Shown here in pieces: positions 1-12,197 of a DNA stretch of 64,000 nucleotides (its first letter is position 1; every line of letters begins with the position of its first letter). The notes beneath the pieces are model-generated. The model saw only the letters and a program-made list of their open reading frames with translations. It ran no database searches and had not been told where the DNA came from. Where the stretch lies: NCBI GenBank assembly GCA_905147135.1, contig LR990043.1:6917057-6981056 (forward strand), in the 5' to 3' direction. The stretch is from Blastobasis lacticolella. Taxonomy: Eukaryota > Arthropoda > Insecta > Lepidoptera > Blastobasidae. Position numbers and translations under genes: made by a program.

Positions 1-3000
1 AAATGCCCTCGACGAAATATTTAATGCTCAATTAGATAAGCGTTTTGGGCTTTTGTGGAGTCGGAATTGTTTTTGAGATATTCACGTTTTGTAAAATTGA
101 AATAAGTAAGTCGATTATACTTCGAAATCCGATCGGTGACAGGTTATGCGCTGGTCGTTTTTGCCGTTCGCGGCCTGCGTCCTCGTCGATTGCTTTTTTA
201 TTGTTTATGGACAACTCACTTAAAACGAAATTATTTTCGGTGTTTTTTTGTTAGTTTGGAAACAAATGTCTTTGTGCATTGTGCGAGCATGCGCGGGAGT
301 CGCCGGGAGCGGGGGGCTTTGTGCGCACAATGAGTGATATACGAGCGACGGGCGCCGGGAGTCGGGACGTCGCGCGGACGCCGCGCCCGACGCATCAATG
401 GGAAATTATCACCCATACACGGCATCACGAAAATGAATTATTGCTTTTTATTACCATCCCCGGTGCACCATACAGCGAGCTGCCTCCCGTTAAACAGCGC
501 TGTGCTGCTCTATTTTCCTAATGACTTAAGTGCAAGCGCTACTCCATCACTTTGATGTGCTTCGGTAATGTCAAAATAGCCACTTCGATAAAACGAATGT
601 TAGAACGAAACATTAACAGACTTATTGTAAAAGCTGTTTAAAATAAAAACGAAACAACCAATAAAATGACTTCATTAAATCTCGATAAAGCCTTGCCGGA
701 TAGAGCGTCGAACCGGCCAAACGCCGTATTATAAAACACGTGATTTATGGATGTTTTGAGTAATTACGTCTCATCAAATTTGAATAATGTAAGTCCCCAT
801 AAATAATATGGCACAAGAGGAGCGAAGCGCGAACCGTCATAAGTCAATCCCTCAAATTAATCTTATGGAAACACCTCGGTTGATGACTTAATGCGGACAG
901 GAACATATTTAATTAGTACATTAATTTTGAATTATTTAATGGTCCGCCTGTAAGGCCAGGTGTTCGTCAAATGTCAACAGTGATTAAGTTTTATTTCCCG
1001 AGCAGTGGAGCGGACACGGGCTGGATTTACGACTTTTTGACTTTTATAAATTCTCAACGCCCCGCCTTAACTGCCAATCCGCGGATGGAATTATCGCTCG
1101 GTGCGCGCTGTAAACCGACTTCGGGCCATTTATTATCGGCCAGATAATCCACGGACAGCACTTTATTATCAGTTATAATAATAATTTACTTTTATAGATC
1201 CACATTACTCATGTTTGTTCTTATTTGACTGCGATTTGATGGGGCGAAATTGCCTTAATAAAATAATAGAGTCGTGTATCGCAGAATGGTCTCTATTACG
1301 GCGAGAGCGGGATTTATCGCGCGCTGTCCCTCCGCCCGTGCTGGAATTTGCATTTTATAATGCCGTGACTAATGCGGCCCTCGGATGAAGCCTTCTTACA
1401 TCTGTCATAATTTTTCTACGTCGCGATTTATTCGCGAAACGCGACAATCGGCTTTGTTGCGTCGGGAAATCGATGGCCGGCGGCGCGCCAATGAATTATT
1501 CATTTATTTAAACTCGTACAAAATGTTATCGTCTGTTATTAGAACAGAACAAAGAATCACTACTGAATGATGTCAAACGAGTTAGGCTTGGCTGTGAATC
1601 ATCGATCGGTATCGAGAGATACCTACGGCTCGAAAGTTCTCAATGACCAATTAAAAATTATTTCCACTCGTTGTTTATTTCTTAATAGGCCCGTCGGTGT
1701 GTCCCGTTATGTCTGTTACTTTAACAGTGTAATAGGAGTGGTATAAAAATCTCAGCGGGCCGCGTCGCCATCTGTTCGTGGCCAGATGCGTTGGCAGATA
1801 CGCTGCGGAGGCCCAGCACCTGGCCGGCGGCACCCCGCGGCCGCCGCTAACTCACCACTACCACTGAACCCTCCGCTTTATTACCCGACCGTAAAACGCG
1901 ACCACCTGATCGCACCAACGAGCCACCGTCACCTCTGTCCTCCTGTCACCCGCCACGCACGGCCACCTCCGCCGCTAATAACAAGCGATCTACACTACAC
2001 CAGATTAGCCGTAAGCTATTATCTCACGAGTTATTTACGTGTGCCATATTTAATTGGCCCGCACCTATTCGTTATAGTTAATGCGAGAGAACGTTTCCAA
2101 GTCATTACAGAAGATAAATGCCCGACTCAGCGGTCGCTCGCATTCGTATCTGTTGGTGCCTTGAATTAATTTCGCCCGACCATTGAATGATGGCGAAATT
2201 GACATTAAAATTTCTGATCGAATGTCTCAAGTAATTGCTGAATAAAATACTTTTGTATCGGGCCCCAAATGAAAGCACAAAAAGCGAGACCCGAGCGGTC
2301 GCCGGTCGCCGCGGTACGCGCCGTAATTTATATCGGTGCACGATGACAACTCAATAAAAAAATGATTTCATTTGCTTATTGAGTCCTTAATAACGCTGGT
2401 GCGGGCCGCTCCGGTCCCGTTCCACATATTATTATTATAAATAACAACAAAATACGCGTACCTTATTATCTTTACATCGGCGGCTGATGGTTTTTACCGA
2501 TGTGATTTTACGGCGGCGAGGCCCGGAAGGCCACCTAAGGCGCGCATTAGGCGGCGGCGACATGCGATTACACCTGTATTGGAGGCACGTTAATTGCCCG
2601 CCACATTTCACCCGCCGATCGTGATTCCGACCCGCGGTTTATGGCCCCCGAGGAATCCCATCATAACCTTGGCCGGGGCGCGAATGCAGCCCTTTAATGA
2701 GCCTGCACCAACAATAGCCCGGTTATTAAAACGCATTATGCCGTAAAATTACAATGTCTACGCACGCAAATTAATATCCCACCCGATGTCCGTGCGCGAA
2801 ATGCGCGAGAGTTTTATGCGCGTTTTTTAGACGAATGTAAATTTAATAATGTCCGACGGCATTCATAACTCATCGGCGCAGGTTTATCCGTTAATAACAT
2901 CGTCTCGCGACGGGCTCTCCGCGTAGACAAAGAGTTGATCGTATTAATCGTTAAAAGTACGTGGGCTATTAAATCGATATTAACAGAGGGAATTCGATGC

Positions 3001-3860
3001 GCGCGCCATACCACTTGTAATGATCAAATTTATAATCTCTCGGGTAGGTAAGAGGCACTTCTTTTATTTTCAATCGCCGAGATATAACCCTCTCTCTTTT
3101 AATTGTATTTTATGAGTATTTGATTCTAATGCTGGGCCATTAATTATTTATAGTATTCGATACGGGACGAGCGCATCGATTTATGTATTCGTTCGCTGGA
3201 GATGAATGAGCGCCCCGTGCTCGCTTTGTGCCTCGACTCGGCTCGCCTCGGCCCGCCTCGGCCCGCCTCGCGCGTCAACGTCGCTCCGCGCTCGGCGAAT
3301 TGAGTACATCAAGTAATTACGATTCAATCTAATCGTAATTCATAGTAATTCTCCGATTCCCGTCATGATAAACTGATGGATTCTATTCGCTATTCGCGAC
3401 TTAAGTATGGGCTTCTGCCATTCATCGGTTGACAAGATCAAATTAATGCAATTATTTACATTTATTATGACAGCAAAAATACGTCCTCATATCTTTGAGG
3501 AATCTAAACTATGTGCAATATGTTTTTTGCTGACAGATATAATTAAAATTGATTGAATCGCCCCTTCTGTGCGGAGGAAGGGACGAATTAATTTAATGAA
3601 TGCCAATCATACCATTTTCATTCAGAAAAAAATTTCCTCTGTCTAAAACCCCGATAGCGGAGGCACCGCCAACTGCCATCCGCTCTGCTACCGCTCTTTC
3701 ACGCCGACTGCTGTGATACCACCTCGTGTTCAGTGGTGAGAGACTGACTCAAGCACGCGGTGCCTTAATTCGATACAAAAGTATCTGTGTATTATATTTT
3801 TTTGTAGCAAAATATTTTTCATTCAACAAGTTCGTACTCAACCGATTCCTCTTCCCACAG
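1..3860 (+). other. wg intron, 3' part; repeat-poor, CpG-containing, no gene seen
   Basis: Intronic on the + strand because the 3861 exon starts with a split codon behind a good acceptor. No coding exon or recognisable transposon is visible. Composition alternates between AT-rich homeodomain-type TAAT motifs and GC-rich patches (about 280-400, 1780-1980, 2500-2700, 3220-3300). Stops or absence of domain motifs make the small ORFs uninformative. The absence of repeats, compared with the rest of the window, suggests constrained regulatory DNA; this is inference. Confidence 0.6.
3231..3272. repeat. short GC-rich tandem repeat, 10-bp unit
   Basis: Three clear copies of GCYCGCCTCG (3241-3270), preceded by one degenerate copy CCTCGACTCG. 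It lies within the wg intron about 600 bp before the exon. Confidence 0.8.
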
Positions 3861-4159
3861 GCTGCCGCGAGACGGCCTTCATATACGCGATCACCAGCGC
3901 CGGGGTGACGCACGCGGTCTCCCGCGCCTGCGCCGAAGGCTCCATAGAGTCTTGCACGTGCGACTACTCACACGTGGACCGAGCGCCGCACCGCACCCGA
4001 GCCGCGAACGCAGCGAACGTGCGCGTCTGGAAATGGGGCGGGTGTTCGGATAACATCGGCTTCGGATTCCGATTCAGCCGAGAGTTCGTGGACACAGGCG
4101 AGCGTGGGCGCACGCCGCGCGAGAAGATGAACCTGCACAACAACGAGGCTGGCCGAGCG
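3861..4159 (+). CDS. wg: wg penultimate coding exon
   Basis: 299 nt, entering with two bases of a split glycine codon and ending in phase 0 after GCG. It encodes about 99 residues, from CRETAF through [13 protein letters not shown] to [10 protein letters not shown] basic, alanine-rich linker of about 18 residues lies between CTCDY and WKWGGC, a stretch that is variable among Wnt1 proteins. GC content is much higher than in the flanking introns. The internal methionine and the GTG that could pass for starts are not real starts, because the frame continues across the splice. Confidence 0.95.
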
Positions 4160-6903
4160 GTGAGTTGAAGTCTTGTATTTAGCTGTGTTGACGGTTGTAC
4201 ACACTCAGCCCTGGTATATCCAACTCGCTTACCTAGCGTGGAGTTTAAGGCATAACACTGCTGATATGGAGGCTGAAGTCCAGCAGTGGATTGTTCATAT
4301 CGAAGATATTGATGAAGCTGTTACTATTGTGGATATCGGTGACTCTAGCGAGCGCAGTCGGTATGCCTAGGTGAAAGCTCTCGCTAAGAAACAGTGTGAC
4401 CATAGATTACAAGAGTAGAAGTGTTCTCTAGGAATTGAGAAGCAAGCTAATGTACACTCTCGCATCCGTTATATTTCGAAACTACTAGAAGACATTGGTA
4501 GATATAGGTTCTGCTGCCATTAAAGTTGCAAAACTGAAGTGGTAACGGGCAGGCAACGTAGCTCATTAAAATTGGGTCGGAAAAATTCTAGATTGGTGCC
4601 ATGTAGCTGATATGATGATAATTCTTCAGGGGCCAAGCTATAATACATACTAATACAATATCGGCCTATGGATGACCCAAAATGTCCATTCCCTTAAAAT
4701 CTAATCGCCAATAGGTGTGTCACTATGATTCACATACTGGCACTCGAGCGTCGAGTGTGCCAAGTACTTGTATGCAATTACAAACCCCTTATCGGCACTC
4801 GGCGGCGATGATTGGTGGCCGAGCGGGCGATCCATTACTGTTTATCCAATCGCCACTTAGCCGGTAGCACCTCGCTTAATATAACAGTCTCGTGACGGGA
4901 CGTGTATTGTCATCGGCGTGTTTAATGTTTATATAATACGGCCATGGCGGGCGGGAATCGATCGGCGGCTCGGCGCATCGTCAGCCACTTGACGTGCCGG
5001 CCGTGTTGCTAAGGCTGGATACACATTAGACCGCGAAACGATATGTTTACTTGTTAGCCTAGTTACTAGATCCACACTAATAAATGCGAAAGTAATTACT
5101 ACGTTTGATATTTGTTTCGGAGATAGATTTGTTTCTGGGGAAGGGCATAGACAACTATTTCGTGAGCAATTTTTACTCCTCATGTGAACATACGTCATCA
5201 GTCGTACTCATTCATCAGTTCAATGTTAATTTGACGATAAATGAAAATAAAATCGTGCCAGACTGTTATTTTTGTCACACGGTAGACAAATAGGCGAGCG
5301 GGCTACCTCATAGAAAGTGGACACCGCTGTCTATACACATAGAAACATCTGGGATATCGCCAATGCGATACCCACCTCTTAAACTCCGACACGTTGCTCT
5401 GGCAGCACAAAAGGCAACGCTCCACTTCCAAATCCACGGTTCCTCAAATCCCCACCCCATGGAGCACCTTAGTCACCGTCAGGAACACTAAAATACTGAC
5501 AGACTAAGTTGGTGAATGATTGTGTAGGTATCTTATATATTCTATCTTATCTCGTAAGTAACACGTGGCGTGGAGCTAATGTGTTGCTAGCCTAATTATG
5601 CGGCGGGGCGGCCCGTCGCAGCCGCCGCAGGCATTCGTCGCGCCGCCCTCCCGCACTCCCTCGCCCTCCCTGCCTCCCACATTTGCATGCCCACTGCGCC
5701 CGCGCCGGGCCTCACCCGGACCGTCAAGGGCCTCGGGCCCGCACCACCCAGGCGCATCTTTCACCGACCCGCTTAATTCCTGTCACGACACTCGCACTGG
5801 GTGTCCGGCTGATGAATATTCACCGCATTCCGGCAATTGTTTAACACATATTTGGACACGTTACCTTACCCCACATCTCTCGCGAGCGTATCGAAATTAA
5901 AGAACTCCGCCAGGCGCCTATTGGCCTCGGAATAGAAAATATCACTGTCTCCGTCCTGGCGTCATTTATCTACCTCCTAAGAATGATGAATGTCTCAACA
6001 GCATGATTTATTATGGGGGCACGCGCGGTGACGACCGGCCCACCTCCTCACGATTTGTAACAATTTGCTCGATCGTGAGATGCGATCGATCGAGTGCACT
6101 ATTGGAATCATCCATCACCTATATCGACGCTTATCGGTGGAATTTAAAGATATTTGGACATCATTATAGACCTCCAGTTGCGATATTGCTCAACGCTCGA
6201 GCAAGCGTTTTCAAACACTCCGTTTTTTTAGTTTTATATTTATTTTTTCGGGTTGCAACTATTTAGCCAGGATCTGTAACTGTAACCCTAAGATACTAGG
6301 CTAGCCCTAGGACATGCAAATTCTTTTTTAACCCTAAAAGTCTTCCATGCTTATATCGACCTTTCTTTGTAACAGCACGTGCAAACGGAGATGCGCCAGG
6401 ACTGCAAGTGCCACGGGATGTCCGGCTCGTGCACGGTACGCACGTGCTGGATGCGGCTCCCCAGCTTCCGATCCGTCGGCAACTCATTGAAGGATCGCTT
6501 CGACGGTGCCTCGCGGGTCTTCATGCAGAAGGCGGATTTGGAGGCGCAAGCGCAGCGCAACGACGCCGCACAGCGCCGCGTGCCCCGAAGAGACCGCTAC
6601 CGGTTCCAAATGCGGCCCCACAATCCGGAGCACAAGTCGCCAGGCCTCAAAGACCTGGTGTACCTCGAGCCGTCTCCCGGGTTCTGCGTGCGGAACCCCC
6701 GCCTCGGCATCCCCGGCACGCACGGCCGCGTCTGCAACGACGCCAGCTTCGGCATGGACGGCTGCGACCTCATGTGCTGCGGCCGCGGCTACCGGACTGA
6801 GACCAAGATCGTGGTGGACCGCTGCAACTGCACCTTCCACTGGTGTTGCGAGGTCAAGTGCAATTCGTGTCGTACGGAGAAAGTGATACACACGTGTTTA
6901 TAG
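3861..6903 (+). CDS. wg: wingless (Wnt1), C-terminal part: two terminal coding exons (3861-4159, 6376-6903)
   Basis: Secreted Wnt1-class morphogen that signals through Frizzled/Arrow to beta-catenin. The spliced C-terminal 274 residues are present; the signal peptide and N-terminal cysteines lie upstream of the window. Visible Wnt1 features are [20 protein letters not shown] at the start, [22 protein letters not shown] joined to HVQTEMRQ, the acylation motif CHGMSGSC, and the C-terminal cysteine knot with CCGRGY, FHWCC and terminal CL. Exon junctions are canonical: acceptor cttcccacag at 3860, donor gtgagt at 4160, acceptor ttgtaacag at 6375; phases agree. [17 protein letters not shown] is the stretch familiar from lepidopteran wingless. 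The stop is TAG at 6901-6903. No exon carrying the WNC motif expected next upstream was seen in 1-3860, so that exon must lie outside. The neighbour Wnt6 is convergent on the other strand. Confidence 0.95.
4160..6375 (+). other. wg last intron (2.2 kb)
   Basis: Bounded by donor gtgagt and acceptor ttgtaacag. It contains a degenerate LINE 3' tail near 4185-4335 and a possible dispersed repeat around 5318-5490. A GC-rich island lies at about 5590-5780, where the open frame looks compositional (proline/arginine rich, open on both strands) rather than coding. Confidence 0.7.
4185..4335 (+). mobile_element. degenerate RTE-like LINE 3' end
   Basis: Contains ggaggctgaagtccagcagt followed by ggattgttcat, a diverged form of the 'gaggcctatgtccagcagtgga' 3' end seen in other copies in this window (about 18.93, 30.28, 44.15 and 62.3 kb). 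Confidence 0.5.
6376..6903 (+). CDS. wg: wg terminal coding exon
   Basis: 528 nt including stop. It begins CAC GTG after the acceptor, so residues HVQTE are exonic and not an initiator. The serine codon expected to carry palmitoleate (CHGMSGSC) is at 6421-6423. An N-glycosylation sequon, NCT, lies in CNCTFHWCC. The variable insert ([17 protein letters not shown] region) precedes the conserved [12 protein letters not shown] block. The cysteine spacing of the C-terminal domain looks complete. Confidence 0.96.
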   Translation, partial: HVQTEMRQDCKCHGMSGSCTVRTCWMRLPSFRSVGNSLKDRFDGASRVFMQKADLEAQAQRNDAAQRRVPRRDRYRFQMRPHNPEHKSPGLKDLVYLEPSPGFCVRNPRLGIPGTHGRVCNDASFGMDGCDLMCCGRGYRTETKIVVDRCNCTFHWCCEVKCNSCRTEKVIHTCL

Positions 6904-9775
6904 GCGGCGGCGCGAGGACGCTAATAGACGATACAGTGATCGAACAGACCGCCCGGTGATGGACAGTGATCGTGATCGTGACAGCTCGAGAGCGGACCCC
7001 GTATTTCGACGCGAATATGGACAATGTACACTTCACTTCTTCTCGCGTCGAAGTCGTTGATCGTATTTAATATTGACTTATGTAAATAGTCTATCTCTCT
7101 ATACCTATTTCACTAACTTATCCGGCGTGAAATTTAAATGAAACTGCTACTCGTTCGATTAATTTATTTGGCTATTAAGTGCGAACATGTGATCTAGTGA
7201 CGTTATTTTTTGTGGACTCTGTCGTTTGAAAACTAATGAGACCAGTTTAACAACGATTTATTTCTGTCAGCCTGTCATCCCTCGTTTACAATCAGAGCTG
7301 GGCTTATTGGTTTTCTTACGCAGTCAGGTGTATAATTTATTTATTTTGTAGGTATCGTACTTTTTGTTTTCGACTGAGTGCGCCCGACGCGGAGCCAGCG
7401 CGGCGGCCGGCGACTTTGGATGGTATTTCCTAATATCATTTGAAAGTTAACTCTGGTTTTATGGAAGTCATCCGTCGCGATGACAGCAATAAATATCGAT
7501 AACTTGTGTAAATACTTTCTATTTTATAGACGCCTGTAGCGGGTGCAACGTAACTGTTCCGAGACCCAACGGAATTGTAATTATAATTTCATATTAAAAT
7601 TGAGGCCGCTGGAGTTTGTGTCTTAACGCGTCAACACAGGGTGCACTGTCCCGCGGCGGTGGAGACTGCGCCGGCGCAAATAGCGCCGTCGTAAGTGTCC
7701 CACATTACGAGATAAACGCTCTTGAGAATGTTAATTAAATATTAAATGAATTAAATAATCAGTATTATACGTATAATATTGTATGCGTGTCGCGGTCGAT
7801 ACGCCGCGATAAGGCTGCACGCGAACGCATTCGACTTGTTACACATTTTATATTATATTCGCTCGTCCGTTTTCATGTGCTGTTTTTATGTGATTGGTTG
7901 GAAGCATGCGTTACTGTACAGTAACTTTGTATTTTTCGTATTTTACACGCGTTTTATTGTAAGTGAGCACATCGTTATCGCAAACCGTGCACTCGATGCG
8001 TTGGACTATTTCAGACCGCCCGAGTGCGTTGGAATTAATTTAAATATCGAATAACCCTTTTACTAACCACAGCCGACGCATTTTATCTGTACTGTACCTT
8101 TAATACATAACGTTTGACAAGATGGTGGAGTTACATACAGTTTTAACTAAATTAATATCTCTGACAGTCCCAAGTTCAACAGTTCGCAAATAGGAAACAA
8201 GCTTTATATGAAATAGTTGTCAACGTGAATGATATTTCATATGTGATATAATAGTAGTTTAGCTATAAGACTAGTTAGTTTCATTCTACTGGGCGTAGTT
8301 CCGCGTAATGTAAAATACAAATATTAAACGAATACGTAAACTTTGTAAGAAAGTATTTATTGAAACATGTTCTAATTTATTTTATTTTACTTTAAATCAA
8401 ACAGCGTTTTAAAGTAAAATAGTAGTTATTATTATAAAATCCGATGTCAAAGCTATCGGTAATATTTAAACAGGTATTTTCAACAGGGAAGTGCATTATC
8501 GTTTTAATTGTTGCTATCATGAAATACTGGTACCTATAATATCAGAAAAAGTACCGTACCATTAACAGTGACGCTGTTTAAATCATCTATTATGATGTCT
8601 AAGGCCAATGATGATAATTTCACATAAAAATATAATGCACTTCTCTTCATTTAATCGGTTATTTCGGTTTACATTTGTAAATATTATTGTAAGAATTTGA
8701 ATCATCTTTCATTTGAAACAACAAAGTGTAAGATCACAACAGAACTGATCACCGCGTCGGATATATTAAAGACTGAAGTTTTTTTTTATTTCGTAGATGT
8801 AATGTCCATGACTGAATTTCAAAGCCTTTGCTTAGATTTTCAGCGCGAAAGCTATTGTGATAAAAAGTATTTTAAAGTAATTTTAAACATGCCAGTGTTG
8901 AGAAAATAACAACAAATTAGTGCCATTTTAATACATTTTTTTATCTATGACAGTTCGTTTCGATCTGCTTTTTTTTACGAAAATGTTTTCATGCCAATCA
9001 AATTTCGAGATAAACATTTTAAATTCAATTTTATACAATGTAAATATCGTCTTTATTGATTTTGTAAGTTATTTATGCGAATGTAGCATTTTAGTTGTAA
9101 ATCTTAAGTAAACAATGTAATTGAAATCAGCTGAACTTAACTGAATCTCAAAACTTATTGTTGTAATATAACATAATGTACCTTTTGAAATTATATTTCG
9201 TCCAGTGACCGCTTTTGAGGTTGACACATTATTATTATTATTGGTTGTACATTAGCAGTATCTATTTATAATTAAAATATTGATTAGTTGTTACTAAAAA
9301 TACAAAATTGATCAAATTTTGATATTGTTTGAACTTTCAAAATCCCATGAGTTTTACCTCCGCAAATTGAAATGTCACGTGAGTATTTCATTTCATTTTT
9401 CTCTATTATAGTATCTGTGATTTACAGATTTCGATGGGGTTTTCTTTATTTGAAAATAATTTGAACCGAGATGGTTGTAAGCTTTGTTTCATTAAAATTG
9501 ACAGTAGTTTTTTAAATATTTGAGTTTATGTAGACTTTGACGGAGGTTTTCAGACATCTGTCAAGAAAAATATATTTAAAAAAAAGTTAAAATTTAACAT
9601 TATAATGGGGTTAGTATATTATTAGTTGACTCTAGCAAACCACCATTTGGCTAGGAACAGTCACTAGTAAAGCCAATAAAAGAAGAGAGAGACTGTAAAC
9701 AAAAGTTAAACACTGTGGCAGTTCGTCAAACCTATCATATTCACGTTTGTCACAATAACATTGATTTTGTATATC
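6904..9775 (+). other. wg 3' UTR and 3' flank
   Basis: AT-rich and without a supportable gene. GC-richer up to about 7700, which may reflect the UTR. The small ORFs at 7779-8054 and 8697-8909 show no recognisable motif. No clear transposon until 9776. Confidence 0.5.
7488..7493 (+). terminator. wg: candidate wg polyadenylation signal (AATAAA)
   Basis: First AATAAA found after the wg stop codon, about 585 nt downstream. Further AT-rich ATTAAA motifs follow near 7735-7760, so a longer 3' UTR is equally possible. Confidence 0.35.
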
Positions 9776-10099
9776 ATCAAGTCGACATATATACAACTCG
9801 TACCGTTTTCAACTCGTCATTTTCACAACTCGTCCCCCATTTCAGTCCACCCATATGATGAATTGAGAAAATGACCAGGGAGATTTTTGAACCGCTAGCA
9901 TCCATTCGAGCGCTCGCCTTGTAATGCCTATATTTTCTACCTTTATCGACTTACCACAAATGCGAAAGAGACAGGCATTACACGCGAGCGCTTGCGCGGA
10001 TGCGAGCGATTCAAATATAGGAACTCAGTTGCGAGAATGCCGAGTTACGAACATGGCAAGTTGCGATTATGACGAGTTGTGCTAGCGTGACGACTTGAT
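9776..10099. mobile_element. MITE-like element with ATCAAGTCG termini
   Basis: The left end ATCAAGTCGACA with ACAACTCGT just inside is mirrored at the right end, which reads inward ATCAAGTCGTCA then ACAACTCGTC. The interior has further ACTCGT / CGAGTT inverted motifs and no coding capacity. Confidence 0.65.
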
Positions 10100-12197
10100 A
10101 ACAGGTTTGTACGAACTGACCGTGAGCTTGTACAATCGCGAGCTTTTGCTTACAAACTTTCTCTCCTTTCTTATGAAAACTAGTAGCGGAACTTATAGCT
10201 TTTTTTAGTTCCTCCCATTTATTATTTATTTAATATTAAGATCTCTGCCTATTCCTACGGAAAAAAGGTGTGTAGTGTAAGGTATATGTGAGTAACATTT
10301 TGGCTCACAGACAGCCGAAGAAAGGAAGTAGGTATATTAGTTATCTCTTCACAGTCGCGCCCATATACAAAGCAATAAGTTCAAAATATTCTCATCCAAT
10401 ATATTTTCATATACGGTACGGTAGGTACACGCTGTGGGAAGCGTAAGTTGATATTAAAGCGCCCACCGTCAATATCCTCTTTGCGATATTATTGGCAACT
10501 GATGCATGTTACGGGCAGGTAACAAGCACTGCCATGTCCACCGTTCGATAAACGGTGATGTTTTCATCTCGGAATTTATGCACGAGCATTTTCTACAACG
10601 CGGCACGTCAAATATTGCTTTGTTTTATCGCTCGGATTCGCCTTTAGCGTATTTACTTGCAAGTGGAATCAATACGTTTTCGACTGGTACTAAGTTTTGA
10701 ACTGTCCAAATGATGGCCTCAAAAACATGTTGACAAGTTACGACATTTCTAGGTACATGCAGGAGGCTGTATTGATTGCTTACTGAAGTCAAACTCTATT
10801 CATGCTTCAATTCATCGTTTACCAACCTTTTTGTTGCCAACTGCACATTCGAAAGTCAATTTAAACGTACATTTTTGTATAAGCCTCACTCCGTTCCATG
10901 TAAAACTTACCATATTCAATATGCTATTACGTCCAACTTATCCTCTGGCAAACTATTGGTGCAGAGATGCGCTTACGCCGCTTTAACGCCCGCAATTTTC
11001 TGTATATGCCAACCCATATGAGATTAAACCTTAGTCGTTGGCATTAGAGTTTGTTTTCGTGTGGTATGGGGCCTCAAGAGTGAAAAGCCTGACCGTGCCG
11101 GTGGTCGGCCCCGGGCAGGTTCCCACGAGTATATCCCGCACAGGAAAATTTATGTTTATGAACTGAGAAATCTGTCATAAGGGATACGAATGGCGTGGCT
11201 GGATCTGAAATAGCGTGAATAATTTTTCACGTGAACGAGCGAACCTTCGTTCGTACAGATATGTCCGTCCGCGAAAGGGCTCTGTGGTACGCTTAGTCAG
11301 TGAACAACGGCAAAAGGAGCGGCTCGAAAGTTTGGTACATATTAACCATTGGTAAGGATGGTTACGTCCAGTTACAGAAACGTTAGTTTGTAATAATATC
11401 TAAGTCAACATAATAATCTGTCTACGCCTCCAGCTCCATGAACACGCCGCGAAAACACCATTGCAGCAATTGCACTCGTTCGCGAGCCGCTACCGAGCAG
11501 TTGCTGCAACAGCGCGCTAGCGGCGCGGTGCATATCATCGTAAGAAGCAACTGCGCGCGCGCAGCTTTAAGCCACTCGCGTGCAGTTGCGCAGCGCATTC
11601 GCGAGCTAATTATCTACATAATATATTAGGATACGTCCCTAGAAAAGGTAGTTATATGAGTCACTTCTATTCTATCTAAATAATATGCTGCACTAATACT
11701 TATAAGTAAGTACTTATGTACGGGAGCATGTTCATATTTTTTTACACGAATATACAATTATGCTAAACGATTGTACATTTCCTGATAGTGTGCTGTTTTA
11801 TTGCAACACAAAATTTAAATTGAATTGGCGGCAGTTAGATATTATATGGGTGCTAAGGAAATCGAAAATTGAATTTCACAAGCTAGTAGTTCATGAATAT
11901 GTCAAGTCACATATTTTTCCGTTATGGTGTTGTGTTTTGCTTACTTCTCTTGTGCCCAAGACGTTAGTACTTGTGTTGTGTTTTATTACGATTCTAGTGG
12001 ACCCGGCGCGACTTCGTTCGTGTACACCTACTTTACTCACACCTACCCTGTTTCTGGTTTATAAACCCCTTGAATAACTCTATCTATTGTTAAAACCGCA
12101 TTTAAATCCGTTGCCTAGTTTAGAAGATCTAAGCGTACATAGATACATACGATACCGTAGGGTCAGGCGGCGAAAATGGAATTTGTTTTATACTTTG
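10100..12197. other. intergenic DNA, no recognised gene
   Basis: No ORF with a recognisable domain. 11040-11340 is GC-richer and unexplained. 11450-11600 carries repeated GCAGTTGC/GCAACTGC motifs. 11985-12060 resembles the dispersed repeat seen inverted at 29560-29610 (shared CCAGCGCGACTTCGTTCG-like core). Confidence 0.5.
11450..11600. repeat. cluster of GCAGTTGC / GCAACTGC motifs
   Basis: At least four copies in both orientations within 150 bp (GCAGCAATTGC, GCAGTTGCTGCAAC, GCAACTGCGCGCGC, GCAGTTGCGCAGC), capable of alternative hairpins. Function unknown. Confidence 0.5.

Noticed and set aside
1786..2169. 127-codon ORF in the wg intron
   Set aside because: Proline/arginine-rich compositional frame; does not match the expected preceding wg exon and lacks splice context.
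5598..5900. 100-codon proline-rich ORF in the last wg intron
   Set aside because: Within an intron, GC-island composition, no homology motif.
6408..6891. Long alternative-frame and antisense ORFs over the wg terminal exon
   Set aside because: Shadows of the high-GC wg exon; only the frame with CHGMSGSC and the cysteine knot makes sense.
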